DNA of 64,000 nucleotides from JAEUHZ01 sp964552795 (GCA_964552795.1 CAZKIO010000012.1:1-64000); one strand, 5' to 3'. Positions 17,519 to 26,813 are shown, numbered from the stretch's first letter. The notes: generated by a model from the letters alone, not told the origin. Numbers and translations are program-made.

Positions 17519-18437
17519 GACCACGATGCGCGTCGGCGGGCGCGCCGAGTGGCTGCTCGAACCGGCGACGCCGGCCGAGCTGCGCGAGGCCGTCTGCGCC
17601 GTGCGCGAGGAGGGCCTCGCGCTGCGCGTGCTGGGCGGCGGCGCCAACCTGATCGTCGACGACGGCGTGCTGCCGGGCGCGGTGATCGCGACCGACCGCA
17701 TGAAGCGGCTGTTCCGTCCGCTCGACGCGGGCGACGCGCTGTCGGGCGCCGAGCCCGACGCGCGCATCGCGCCGGCGACGCGCGAACAGGGACTGCGCTT
17801 CGTGGCCTGGGCGGGGATCACGCTGCCCAAGCTGGTGGGCGCGGCGAGCGAGCTGGGCTGGAGCGGCCTCGAGGGTCTGGCTGGCGTGCCCGGCAACGTC
17901 GGCGGCGGCGTGGCGATGAACGCCGGCGGCCGCTGGGGCGAGATGTGGGGCGCGGTCGAGCGCGTGCTGGTCGTCGACGAGCGCGGCGCGCTGGTCGAGC
18001 TGGGTCGCGACGAGTGCCAGCCGCGCTACCGCAACGGCGGCCTGGGCCAGCAGATCGTCGCGTCGGCGCTGCTGAAGCTCACGCTCGACGAGGTCGCCGC
18101 CGTGCGCGAGCGCGCGCGCGAGTTCCTGCTGTCGAAGAACCGCGTGCAGCCGGTGACGCAGTGGTCGGCGGGCTGCGTGTTCCAGAACCCGCCGCCAGAG
18201 GCGAGCGACGGCCAGAGCGCCGGTCAGCTCGTGGACCGTTGCGGTCTGAAGGGCCTGCGCGTCGGCGACGCCGAGGTCTCGCCGCAGCACGGCAACTTCA
18301 TCGTGAACCGCGGGCGGGCGACGGCGCGCGACGTGCTGGCCCTGATCGAGCAGGTGCGCGCCCGCGTGGCCGACGCGACCGGGGTGCGGCTGGACCTGGA
18401 AGTGAAGGTCTGGCGCGCGGCTCCCGGGGCCGGATAG
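17460..18437 (+). CDS. murB: UDP-N-acetylenolpyruvoylglucosamine reductase (type II-like)
   Basis: FAD-dependent reductase making UDP-MurNAc. The chosen start ATG 17460 places the conserved TTMRVGGRAEWLLEP near residue 21, as in other MurBs; later ATGs would cut the FAD domain. Other motifs are LGGGANLIVDDG, GLEGLAGVPGNVGGGVAMNAGG (FAD binding) and RNGGLGQQIVASALLKL. SAGCVFQNP carries Cys at the position of the proton-donating Ser of E. coli MurB, a known natural variant. SPQHGNFIVN supplies the C-terminal part of the active site. It is the last gene of the dcw cluster; ddl, ftsQ, ftsA and ftsZ do not follow. Confidence 0.93.
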   Translation: MNSSKLWPCAAVASAELASRTTMRVGGRAEWLLEPATPAELREAVCAVREEGLALRVLGGGANLIVDDGVLPGAVIATDRMKRLFRPLDAGDALSGAEPDARIAPATREQGLRFVAWAGITLPKLVGAASELGWSGLEGLAGVPGNVGGGVAMNAGGRWGEMWGAVERVLVVDERGALVELGRDECQPRYRNGGLGQQIVASALLKLTLDEVAAVRERAREFLLSKNRVQPVTQWSAGCVFQNPPPEASDGQSAGQLVDRCGLKGLRVGDAEVSPQHGNFIVNRGRATARDVLALIEQVRARVADATGVRLDLEVKVWRAAPGAG

Positions 18438-18468
18438 GGGCCGGAGGCCGGCCCCCGCGGGCGCGGGG
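18437..18468 (+). terminator. Tandem GC hairpins closing the dcw cluster
   Basis: Starting at the last base of the murB stop, GGGGCCGG-AGG-CCGGCCCC forms a perfect 8-bp stem (18437-18455). It is followed by CCCCGCG-GG-CGCGGGG (18453-18468), a perfect 7-bp stem; the two stems share three C residues, so they are mutually exclusive or stacked. No T-run follows, as is common in very GC-rich genomes. Interpreted as the transcription end of the cell-wall cluster. Confidence 0.55.
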
Positions 18469-18556
18469 GCGCGGCCGCGTTGAGGAGTCGGGCCCGGGAT
18501 GCCGATGAGGACGTCCAGCGCCTCCCGACCCGGAGGCCCGTCCCAAGGAGCCTTCC

Positions 18557-19783
18557 ATGCCCCGCACGCTTCCGCTCGCACTCGTCGTCTCCGCCTTCCT
18601 CGCCGTCCTCGCCGCAGCGCCCGCGACGGCGCAGATCCAGAACCTGCGCGGGCCGGCCAAGTCCCGCGCGGCCGACGCGGCGCCGTCGGACCAGGACTGC
18701 CGCCGGATCGCGCTGACCTTCGAGGACGCCGTGCGCTACCTCGACATGGAGAGCGCGCAGTCGGTGTTCGACGTCGAAGCGCTGCTCGAACGCGCGAACC
18801 ACGGCATCCCGACCACGGACTCGGTGCGCGAGACGTTCCAGCTCGGCGCGCGAGCCGGGCTCCTCGGCGAGTCCGGGATCCTGCCGGGCGTGTTCGCGAC
18901 CGTGCAGGCCGGCGGCAACCTGCGCTACCTGCGTCTGGGCGATCGCGACGGCGCGCGCAGCGCCGTCTTCCGCCTCGTGCACGCCGACGGCAGCGCGCCG
19001 GAGTACGTGGAGCTCCTGATCGCCGCGACGAGCGGCGGCGCGCCGCGCGCGGTCGACCTGTGGACCAGCGCCGAGGGCATCGCGCACTCGCGTACGCTGC
19101 GGCGCTGGCTGCTGGCCCTGGTCGCCGACGCCGGACGCAAGCTGCCGTCGCGGATCGCGGGCGAGGACCGCCTGTTCGCGACGCACGCCAGGACGCTGGA
19201 GCGCGTGTCCGACGCGTTCGCGCAGGGCCGCAACGCCGATGCCCTGGCCGCGTGGCTCGAACTGCCCGACGCGCTGCGCCGCGACTCCTCCCTGGTGCTG
19301 TGGCGCCTGCGCGCCGCGCTGGCCGCGGGGCCGGAGGCGTTCGCGACCGCGATCGCCGAGGCACGCCGCGCGCGGCCGCGCGACGCCTCCGTGGAGCTCC
19401 TGGCGGTCGACGCGGCGCTCCTGTGGAACCGCCCGGAGGAGGCCTTGAAGGCCATCGCCGCGGCCGAGGACGCGCTGGGCGGCGATCCCTACCTGCGCTC
19501 GCAGCGCGGAGCGGTGCTGCGCGGCATGGGCCAGCTCGACCGCGCGCGCGAGGAGTGCCGCCGCGCGCTGGAGCTGGAGCCCAACCTCGAGGACGCGCAT
19601 TGGACGCTGCTGGCGATCTCGGTGCTGCAGCAGAAGCACGAAGAGACGCTCGCGCTGCTCACGCGCATGAGCGAGCGCTTCGAGATCGACTGGACGGGCA
19701 TGCGCACGTCGTCGGCGTTCGCCGCGTTCCTGGACTCGCCCCAGGGCGCGCGCTGGCGCACGCGCGTGGCCGGCGCGCGCTGA
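18557..19783 (+). CDS. Secreted TPR-type protein
   Basis: A 408-residue protein with a clear signal peptide (LPLALVVSAFLAVLAAAPATAQ, cleavage after AQ near residue 24). The C-terminal half has helix-turn-helix repeats of the tetratricopeptide type, best seen in PYLRSQRGAVLRGMGQLDRA and REECRRALELEPNLEDAHWTL (residues ~310-350). The N-terminal half is not recognised. Start ATG 18557 follows AAGGAG. No enzyme motif; probably a periplasmic protein-interaction factor. It stands alone between the dcw cluster and xylA, and the GC palindromic stretch after its stop (about 19784-19805) may end the transcript. Confidence 0.65.
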   Translation: MPRTLPLALVVSAFLAVLAAAPATAQIQNLRGPAKSRAADAAPSDQDCRRIALTFEDAVRYLDMESAQSVFDVEALLERANHGIPTTDSVRETFQLGARAGLLGESGILPGVFATVQAGGNLRYLRLGDRDGARSAVFRLVHADGSAPEYVELLIAATSGGAPRAVDLWTSAEGIAHSRTLRRWLLALVADAGRKLPSRIAGEDRLFATHARTLERVSDAFAQGRNADALAAWLELPDALRRDSSLVLWRLRAALAAGPEAFATAIAEARRARPRDASVELLAVDAALLWNRPEEALKAIAAAEDALGGDPYLRSQRGAVLRGMGQLDRAREECRRALELEPNLEDAHWTLLAISVLQQKHEETLALLTRMSERFEIDWTGMRTSSAFAAFLDSPQGARWRTRVAGAR

Positions 19784-19848
19784 CGCGCGGCCGGCCGGCG
19801 CGCGATGGGTGGGTGCGGGGGCGCAGCCTCCCGCGGTACGCTGCGCGC

Positions 19849-21051
19849 ATGCCCAAGCGACCCGCGCCGCGTTCCGATCCCTACGCCCCGACCCGCGCCG
19901 ACCGTTTCACGTTCGGACTGTGGACCGTCGGCAACGTCGGCCGCGATCCGTTCGGCGAGGCCGTCCGTCCGCGCCTGGATCCCGAGCGCGCGGTCGAACG
20001 ACTGGCGCGTTGCGGCGCGTACGGCGTCAACCTGCACGACGACGACCTCGTGCCCTTCGGATCGTCGGCGCGCGCACGGGACCGCATCGTGCGCTCGTTC
20101 CAGAAGGCGCTCGATGCGCACGGCCTGGTCGTGCCGATGGCCACGACCAACCTGTTCAGCCATCCGGTGTTCAAGGACGGCGCCTTCACGTCCAACGACC
20201 CCGCGGTGCGCGCGTTCGCGCTGCAGAAGACCATGGCGGGGATCGACCTGGGCATCGAGCTGGGCGCACAGGTGTACGTGTTCTGGGGCGGACGCGAAGG
20301 CGCGGAGGCCGATGCCGCGCGCGATCCCGAGGCGGCGATCCGCCGGATGCGCTCCGCGCTCGACTATCTGTGCGGCTACGTCCGCGACCAGGGCCACGCG
20401 CTGCGCTTCGCGCTGGAGGCCAAGCCCAACGAGCCGCGCGGGGACCTCTACTTCCCGACCACCGGGCACATGCTGCACCTGATCTCGACGCTGCAGCACC
20501 CCGAGATGGTCGGCGTGAACCCCGAGGTCGCGCACGAGACGATGGCCGGGCTCTCGATCACGCACGGCGTGGCGCAGGCCATGGAGGCCGGCAAGCTGTT
20601 CCACATCGATCTCAACGCGCAGCGCATCGGCCGCTACGACCAGGACCTGCGCTTCGGTTCGGAGGACCTGCGCCAGTCCTTCCTGCTGGTGCGCCTCCTG
20701 GAGGGCACGGCCGGCAACGATCCCTACCGCGGGCCGCTGCACTTCGACGCGCACGCCTACCGCACCGAGGACGAGGACGGCGTGTGGGACTTCGCGCGCG
20801 GGTGCATGCGCACGTACAAGATCCTGAAGGCGCGCGCGGCGGCGTTCGACGCCGATCCCGAGGTGCGCCAGCTCCGCGCGGCGCCGCGCGACCGCGATCT
20901 GGAGGGCTTGATGGCGGGCTACAGCGCGTCCAAGGCCGAGGCGCTGCGCTCGCGGAAGATCGACGTCGATGCGATCGCGCGGCGCGGGCTGCGGCACGAG
21001 CGGCTCGACCAGCTCATGATCGAGCACATCACCGGAGTGCGCGGCGCGTGA
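19849..21051 (+). CDS. xylA: Xylose isomerase (class I, short type)
   Basis: Interconverts D-xylose and D-xylulose in the cytoplasm, requiring two divalent metals. The 400-residue TIM-barrel protein matches the short, actinobacterial-type class rather than the longer class II. It starts with DRFTFGLWTVGNVGRDPFG, then NLHDDDLVPFG with the active His, VFWGGREGAE, EAKPNEPRGD with the metal-binding Glu and the active-site Lys, GVNPEVAHETMAGL, HIDLNAQ and GPLHFDAHAYRTED. The 4-bp GTGA overlap with xylB gives the standard xylAB operon. The sugar may be xylose from plant or algal material. Confidence 0.95.
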   Translation: MPKRPAPRSDPYAPTRADRFTFGLWTVGNVGRDPFGEAVRPRLDPERAVERLARCGAYGVNLHDDDLVPFGSSARARDRIVRSFQKALDAHGLVVPMATTNLFSHPVFKDGAFTSNDPAVRAFALQKTMAGIDLGIELGAQVYVFWGGREGAEADAARDPEAAIRRMRSALDYLCGYVRDQGHALRFALEAKPNEPRGDLYFPTTGHMLHLISTLQHPEMVGVNPEVAHETMAGLSITHGVAQAMEAGKLFHIDLNAQRIGRYDQDLRFGSEDLRQSFLLVRLLEGTAGNDPYRGPLHFDAHAYRTEDEDGVWDFARGCMRTYKILKARAAAFDADPEVRQLRAAPRDRDLEGLMAGYSASKAEALRSRKIDVDAIARRGLRHERLDQLMIEHITGVRGA

Positions 21052-22532
21052 GCGCGCTGTTCCTGGGCCTGGACGTCGGCACGCAGGGGACGAAGGGCCT
21101 CGTCATCGACGCGGAGGCGCGCGCGGTCGTCGCGCGGGCGGCGTCCGCGTACGGCCTGATCGAAGGACTGCCGGCGGGGCACGCGGAACAGCACCCGGAC
21201 ACCTGGTGGAGCGCGGTGGTCGAGGTCGTGCGCGCGCTGGTCCAGCAACTCGGGCCGCGGGAGGGCGAACTGCGCGCGCTGGGCGTGTCGGGGCAGCAGC
21301 ACGGCCTCGTCGCGCTCGACCGCGCGGGAGCGGTGATCCGCCCGGCCAAGCTGTGGTGCGACACGTCGTGCGACGCGGAGGCGCGCGAGCTGTCCGCGCA
21401 GCTCGGCCGGCCGATCCCGCCGGGGTTCACTGCGCCCAAGATCCTGTGGCTGAAGCGCCGCGAAACCGAGCGGTTCGCGCGCCTCGCGACCGTGCTGCTG
21501 CCGCACGACTGGATCAACCTGCGCCTCACGGGGCGGGCGTGCATGGAGGCGGGCGACGCGTCGGGCACCGGGCTGCTCGACATCGCGCGGCGCACCTTCG
21601 ACCCCGACGCGATGCGCGCGATCGACGAGCGCCTCGCGGACCGCATGCCGCCGCTCGTCGCCCCCGATCAGCCGATCGGCGAGGTGCTGCCCGAGGTCGC
21701 GCGCGAACTCGGGCTGCCGGCCGGGATGCGCGTGTCGCCGGGCGGCGGCGACAACATGATGAGTGCGCTGGGCAGCGGCGCGACGCGCCCCGGCATCGTC
21801 ACGGTCTCGCTCGGCACGTCGGGCACCGTGTTCACGCACTCCGACCGGCCGGTGATCGATCCGGAGGGCTGGATCGCTCCGTTCTGCGACTCGACCGGCG
21901 GCTGGCTGCCGCTCTTGTGCGTGATGAACGCGGGCGGCGTGCTCGAAGAGGTGCGCGAGCACGCGCGCGCGCCGAACGATCACGCTGCGTTGACGCGCGC
22001 CGCGCAGGGCGTCGAGCCCGGTTGCGGGGGCGTCCTGTTCATGCCGTACCTGATGGGCGAGCGCGCACCGAACCTGCCGGGCGCGAGTGGTGCGCTGCTG
22101 GGCATGAGGCACGGGAGCCTCGATCCGGCCGTGCTGTACCGCGCCGCGATCGAGGGCGTCAGCCTGAACCTGGGGTGGGGCGTCGAACGCATGCGCGCGC
22201 TCGGCATCCGCGTGGATGCCGTGCGACTCGTCGGCGGCGGCGCGCGCAATCCGCTGTGGGCGCAGGTCCTGGCCGACGTGCTCGATGCGCCGGTGCACGT
22301 GCTGGCGGAGACGGAGTCAGCGGCGCTGGGAGCCGCGTTGCAGGCGGCGTGGTGTGGCTCTCGCGAGAAGGGGTCGGCCAACGGCCCTACGACCGACATC
22401 GACGCGCTCGCGCAGACCTGGTCGTCGGGTGCGATCGACACGTGTGCACCGCAGCCAATGTGTGTGTCCGTGTACCGCGGGATGCAGGATCGACTGCGAG
22501 CGAGCGTGCAGCGGCTTTACGAGGGCGGATGA
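21048..22532 (+). CDS. xylB: Xylulokinase
   Basis: FGGY-family kinase phosphorylating D-xylulose to xylulose 5-phosphate. The 494-residue protein has the phosphate-1 loop LGLDVGTQGTKGLVID (residues 5-20), VSGQQHGLVALD and LWCDTSCDAEA (xylulokinase-type substrate site), SPGGGDNMMSALGSG with the catalytic Asp, SLGTSGTVF (phosphate-2 loop), and GGGARNPLWAQVLADVL (adenosine motif). The start GTG overlaps the xylA stop. A decayed partial copy of this gene lies at about 25970-26369. Confidence 0.95.
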   Translation: MSALFLGLDVGTQGTKGLVIDAEARAVVARAASAYGLIEGLPAGHAEQHPDTWWSAVVEVVRALVQQLGPREGELRALGVSGQQHGLVALDRAGAVIRPAKLWCDTSCDAEARELSAQLGRPIPPGFTAPKILWLKRRETERFARLATVLLPHDWINLRLTGRACMEAGDASGTGLLDIARRTFDPDAMRAIDERLADRMPPLVAPDQPIGEVLPEVARELGLPAGMRVSPGGGDNMMSALGSGATRPGIVTVSLGTSGTVFTHSDRPVIDPEGWIAPFCDSTGGWLPLLCVMNAGGVLEEVREHARAPNDHAALTRAAQGVEPGCGGVLFMPYLMGERAPNLPGASGALLGMRHGSLDPAVLYRAAIEGVSLNLGWGVERMRALGIRVDAVRLVGGGARNPLWAQVLADVLDAPVHVLAETESAALGAALQAAWCGSREKGSANGPTTDIDALAQTWSSGAIDTCAPQPMCVSVYRGMQDRLRASVQRLYEGG

Positions 22533-22659
22533 GGCAGTGGCTCTCGCATGCGCCTACCGCGGCCACTATCCGGCCGGTTGCGTGGCGCGCGAGGCTCGTA
22601 ATGAAGTCGCTCCGTGCCTCCGGCCACGGGCTGCCACCGAGCCTTGTGGGTGGGAACGA

Positions 22660-24045
22660 TCAGAGAGTCCAGGGGACCTCCCAGCCGTTGGTGAGGTTGA
22701 ACGTAGCGGGCGTGCAGAAGTTCGCCGCCACGCGGAACCACGCCTGGTATGTCCTCAGCCCCGGTCCGGTGATCTGTCCCTTCACCGAAACGGACGGATC
22801 GCCGGCGTCGGGGAAGAACGACGTTCCCGCATTGGTGGTGACCTTCGTCGCGAGGCGCACCACGCTTCCACCGGCGCAGCGCAGGCCATCGCCGAAGGTC
22901 GTCCCCAGGCCGCCGTTCATGCGCGTCGTGCCCTGGAAGAAGAGCGTGGACGTGTTCTGCGTGAGACCGGATGCGCGGAGCAACAATCCGTCCGCTGCAA
23001 GGGATGGCGTTCCTTCGGTGCGCAGCCAGGACGACGTGCTGAACCCGCCGGAGGTTGATGTGCTAATGCAGCCCTGGCGAAAGCCGACGGGGCTGTTGAA
23101 GCACGGACACGGCGTTCCGCTGCCGTCGCCATGACAGAACGACGTGCCGGGACGGGGCGCGCAGTCGACGCTTGAGTAGAGCCGCAGGTAGAACGCACCA
23201 AAGGTGTACGAGTAGCAGCCAACGCCATCCAGCCAGAACAGATCCGTCGTGGACATGCCGATGCCGGGCTCCGCGAGGTTCACGATGGGGTCCCAGATCG
23301 TGCCATCGAACCCCCGACAACCTGGTTCCCATGAAGGCTGTGAAGTGAGCCATGGGGTGCACTGTCCGCTCAGAAGAGGCCCAGCACCTTCGGGTCCGGC
23401 GCCGCCAAAGCGGATGTACCAACCGAACCGATCTAGGCCACCTGCCACGTTGCCGACCCCGCTTGCTGGGTCGAAGGCCCCATCGCGATCAGCAGCGATT
23501 GTGAATGGAGGGCCGGGCATGCCAACCAAGTCGATGGTGACTACCCAGACTGCCGTCGCTCCCGGGCTGGACGCTGCGGGCAGCGAGGGCAGGTAGTAGC
23601 TCGCGGTTGGCGTGTAGCTTGCGGGGTTTGCGCACGTCGAATACGACTCGAAGAAGCTGATCGTGCAATCGAGGCTGGTCCGATTGACGCCGTAGGCGAT
23701 CTGGAACCCATCGACCGTGTAGTTGGCGGCGCAGCCCGGCCGGTTGAAGTAGTCGTCGCTGGGTCCGGTCGGGCTCGGTATCCGTCCTTCGTCGGCGATA
23801 CCCTGGTCGGGGGGCCTGTCCGTGTAGGCTGGGGGAAAGCCCGTGCAGGTGCTGTTGTAGATGACGGTCGGGCCCAGGCTCGCCTGTCCGGCCCCGCGCG
23901 TCCACGTGCCCGACGCTAGGTGAAGGACGCCTGCGTTCCGCACGGTACCGGGCGCTTGCCGGACTGGAAACACGCCGTTCGACTGAGCCCACGACCCCGG
24001 AGCCGAGAGTCCCGCCACAAGAAGCAGTACTGCATGTCGATACAT
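22660..24045 (-). CDS. Secreted protein with planctomycete C-terminal FGDGLRCAGG module
   Basis: A 461-residue exported protein. The start ATG at 24045 is preferred over the upstream TTG because GGAGGAGG lies 7 bases before it; a signal peptide follows (YRHAVLLLVAGLSAPGSWAQ). Residues ~20-300 are Cys-containing and rich in aromatic and polar residues, without a recognised fold. The last ~160 residues form a module known from many secreted proteins of marine planctomycetes: SFCHGDGSGTPCPCFN, LFFQGTTRMNGGLGTTFGDG and LRCAGGSVVRLATK, ending FNLTNGWEVPWTL. The module has no proven function; surface or matrix attachment is a guess. GC content looks clearly lower than in the flanking operons. Confidence 0.75.
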   Translation of the reverse strand: MYRHAVLLLVAGLSAPGSWAQSNGVFPVRQAPGTVRNAGVLHLASGTWTRGAGQASLGPTVIYNSTCTGFPPAYTDRPPDQGIADEGRIPSPTGPSDDYFNRPGCAANYTVDGFQIAYGVNRTSLDCTISFFESYSTCANPASYTPTASYYLPSLPAASSPGATAVWVVTIDLVGMPGPPFTIAADRDGAFDPASGVGNVAGGLDRFGWYIRFGGAGPEGAGPLLSGQCTPWLTSQPSWEPGCRGFDGTIWDPIVNLAEPGIGMSTTDLFWLDGVGCYSYTFGAFYLRLYSSVDCAPRPGTSFCHGDGSGTPCPCFNSPVGFRQGCISTSTSGGFSTSSWLRTEGTPSLAADGLLLRASGLTQNTSTLFFQGTTRMNGGLGTTFGDGLRCAGGSVVRLATKVTTNAGTSFFPDAGDPSVSVKGQITGPGLRTYQAWFRVAANFCTPATFNLTNGWEVPWTL

Positions 24046-24060
24046 GGTCAAACCTCCTCC

Positions 24061-25704
24061 TCAGGGGGTCGGGTCCGTCACACGAATGACGCTCGCATAG
24101 ATCGCCGTCGGGTCGGTGGTGGTGTTCGGACCCCACGCCACGCCGCTGTAGGTGACCGTGACGTAAGTGTGCTGCGGATCGCTGTCGTCCAGACTGATGC
24201 CGTTGTACTCCCGTGGGCTCCAATCAGCGTTGAGTCCCTCGCGATCCAGGTCCAAGGCGGGCCGTTGCAGGCAGGTGCGCAGGTTGTAGATCGTGAAAGT
24301 CTCCCCGTGATCGGTCGAAAGCGCGTAGTAGACGTCGTACTGACGTCCGAGCGCAGCGATCCCACACGTCTTAGCGTTGCTGTAGTAGATGACGTGGACC
24401 CACCCGTGACGATCCACGGCTGCCGCTGGACAGAACTGATCGGGGTGACGTCCAAATGCATCAGGTGCGTCAGGGTGCTGACACGGGCCTTCGACGAAGG
24501 CGCAATCCGGACAGCCGACCGGAGTGATGCAGTGTGGGATGCGTACTGTGGACGTGACCGCCCAATGCCCTTCGGAATCCCTGTCGATTCGTCTGCACAG
24601 AACATCCATATCCGATGGATCGTCATTCTCCGGCGACGGCGAACCAAGAACACCAACATCGTTGTGAACCAAGTACAGTCGTCCGGAGTCGCTCGGATCG
24701 GCAATGAGGTAGGGGACAGTAGTAGCTCTGAGCTCGTCTGGGCCAGCGCACCCCGACTGACCCGACGGTGCAGGTACTGGTAGACAACTCGGCGTAGATC
24801 CCGCGTAGATGCCGAGTGGAAGTACCAAGTCCAGCGCCGGAGCCGACCTCAGAGTCTCGAAGACTGGTTGAGCCCCATCGACGAGCATCCGCAAGACCCG
24901 CGCATCTGATCCACCTCGCGACATGACATACAACTCTCCATCGATGGGCGAGTACGCGGGCTGTGGACAGAAGCCCGTCGTGTATGGGGCTCCGGCGACT
25001 GATATCTGGCCACCGATCCAATTGGTTCCGCCTTGAGTTCCTGTCCAGACGTGCAGTGGACCAACAAAGTCCTTTAAGAATGTGACGTAGTGGAGCTCGG
25101 GAGTTGCCCGGAGAACCCACGGCTTGTCCAAGGGCGCGAAACCGGGCCCAGGCGGCTCTACAAAGAGTGGGGTCCAGTCTTGGGCTACACCAGTCTCGGC
25201 GTTGAACACGCAGGACAGGATCTTGTTGGCTGTCTTGGCAACGACAACGAATTCAGAAATCCCTGAACCCGGTGCAACGCAAGGGTCCTCGACCACTACG
25301 GCGTCGACGAGCTCAGCATCGAAAGGTCTCAAGAAGCCAGCGATCCAGGTCGAGGACTCGGCGTTCCGATAGGCATAGCGAATGCTGCGACCATTCTCGA
25401 TGGAGCAGGGATCGAACGTGTACTTCCCGGTTCCTCCGTCGAATACGATGCTGGGCTTGCCGCCTATGCACACCATCATCTAGCATTCACCATTGGCTGC
25501 CACGCTGGTCTCGTACACGCGGTAGCCCCTTGCCCCTATCCCGGGGCATTCCTCCGCCGTGTAGAAGTGACCGACGTCGGCGAGCGCGCGTTGCTCGATC
25601 AGGACCTGCGGTTGAACTGGAGGGGCCTGGGCCTCAGCCGGTGGACCGAAACCGCACCAAATGGTGAGGATCAGGACGAGCGACGGGGGGGGGGAGTTTC
25701 TCAT
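24061..25704 (-). pseudogene. Secreted beta-propeller/sialidase-like protein interrupted by an in-frame TAG
   Basis: Two adjacent reading frames are in the same phase, separated only by a TAG codon (25480-25482). The upstream part (74 residues from ATG 25704) has a signal peptide (LVLILTIWCGFGPPAEAQA) and runs into the stop after AANGEC; the downstream part begins MMVCIGGKPS at 25479 and continues for 472 residues. Together they would make a 546-residue exported protein with repeated blades, including YYALSTDHGETFTIYN, an Asp-box-like segment of BNR/sialidase families, and AAVDRHGWVHVIYYS. It ends 16 bp before the neighbouring secreted-protein gene. It is either a nonsense-inactivated gene, a readthrough product or a sequencing error; I favour recent inactivation. 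The rest of the frame is open. Confidence 0.65.
25685..25694 (-). repeat. C10 homopolymer inside a signal-peptide coding sequence
   Basis: Ten consecutive G on the plus strand (ten C in the coding sense) fall at codons 4-7 of the interrupted secreted-protein gene, just before the hydrophobic core of the signal peptide. Such tracts slip during replication, so one-base changes would switch the downstream frame on or off. The present length is in frame. Confidence 0.6.
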
Positions 25705-25969
25705 CGGAGTTCTCACAGCGGGTCCAAGGTGGGTCACGAACCCGGCGGAAGCACGGATCAACCCAGCCCAGACCCTCCCATCCTCCCCCGGCGAGCGCAG
25801 GAGTGCAATGCGTCGGCCGCCTCGAAACTGCGGGAGACATCCCGGGCCTGCTGCTCCCGGACGCGGACTGGTCAAGGCGCCGCGCGCGCGGTCGATCGAG
25901 GTGGATGGCGTCGCGAAGAAGGGCCCGCGGCGCGAGCCGGCCGACCAACTCATGGCGATGCACATCCTG

Positions 25970-26369
25970 GGAGAGCGCGCGGTGTTCATGCACTTGGATC
26001 GCAGACCGGCCGGCCTCTCGCAACAGCACGCGGACCGTTCGTAGAGCGCCGTGGCGGAAGTCGTGTATTGCCTGGTCGGCCGGCTCGATGCGCAAGCACA
26101 CGGATTGCACGGGCTCGCGATCGGGGGCAACGGTACGGCCTCGCGTGCTGGACGGCGCGAGACCGCTAGTCATCCCGGCGAAGCAGTGGTGCGACACGTC
26201 GCCTAACGGGGAGGCGGGCGGATATCCCGGGAGCACCGACGCGATCGCCCACTCGTCGTCGTCCGGGGTGATTCACTCATGCGCTCCGCAACCAGAATGT
26301 GTCGCCGTGTACCACGGGATGCGAGAGCGGCTGCGGGACAGCGTGCATCGGGTGCACGGCCTCGCCTGA
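25970..26369 (+). pseudogene. Decayed partial copy of xylB
   Basis: Broken matches to xylulokinase run in order across three frames. RPAGLSQQHADRS-stop-SAVAEVVYCLVGRL parallels LPAGHAEQHPDTWWSAVVEVVRALVQQL of the intact xylB. Then VIPAKQWCDTS parallels VIRPAKLWCDTS, and SSGVIHSCAPQPECVAVYHGMRERLRDSV parallels its last ~30 residues. A stop codon, at least one frameshift and an internal deletion of most of the gene are evident. The stretch 25705-25969 before it holds nothing I can recognise. Confidence 0.7.
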
Positions 26370-26446
26370 CGGCCACGGTACTCCCGGCAGGCCTCGCGCG
26401 GCTCCCGTTTGGAGCGCGCGCCTGCTTGCCGCTGCGGTCTTCGCGT

Positions 26447-26660
26447 CCATCCCCGCGGGCGGTGGACCGCCCGGATGCCAAGTCGGCACGCGGGTCCGGT
26501 GTCCCGCACGAGACGATCCATGACCCAGTCCGACTCGGATTCGCAGATCGCGGAGCCCTTCCGCTCTCCACCCTCCGTCACTCGGTATCCTACTTGATGG
26601 GCTCGGCCGTCGCCCGGCTGTCTACCGGCGTGCAGTTCGGGTTCGGGCGCGCGATCGTGT
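26447..26660 (+). pseudogene. Duplicated leader and 5' end of thrS (frameshifted)
   Basis: About 214 bp here match 26989-27204, that is about 75 bp of leader plus the first ~47 codons of the intact thrS, with only scattered differences until identity fades near 26660. The copy keeps the ATG (26520) and MTQSDSDSQIAEPF, then loses one T so that the frame breaks; the old reading resumes in another frame as PLSTLRHSVSYLMGSAVA. It is non-functional as a synthetase. No gene is visible between 26661 and 26813. Confidence 0.8.
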
Positions 26661-26813
26661 CCGGTGCATTGCGCTACGGTGCGGAGTCGCGCAGCCTCCG
26701 GGGCGAACGGGTGATAGAGGAGTCCCGCCTGTGCGCGGTGCGTCGAGCGATCGCCCGCGCAGCGTGTCCGTCGCGGCCAGCGCCGGAGGCGGCCAGCAGG
26801 GACGGCACGATCG

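Noticed and set aside
25480..25482. TAG as a pyrrolysine codon
   Set aside because: No pyl genes are in the window and the host protein is not a methylamine methyltransferase; nonsense mutation or error is simpler.
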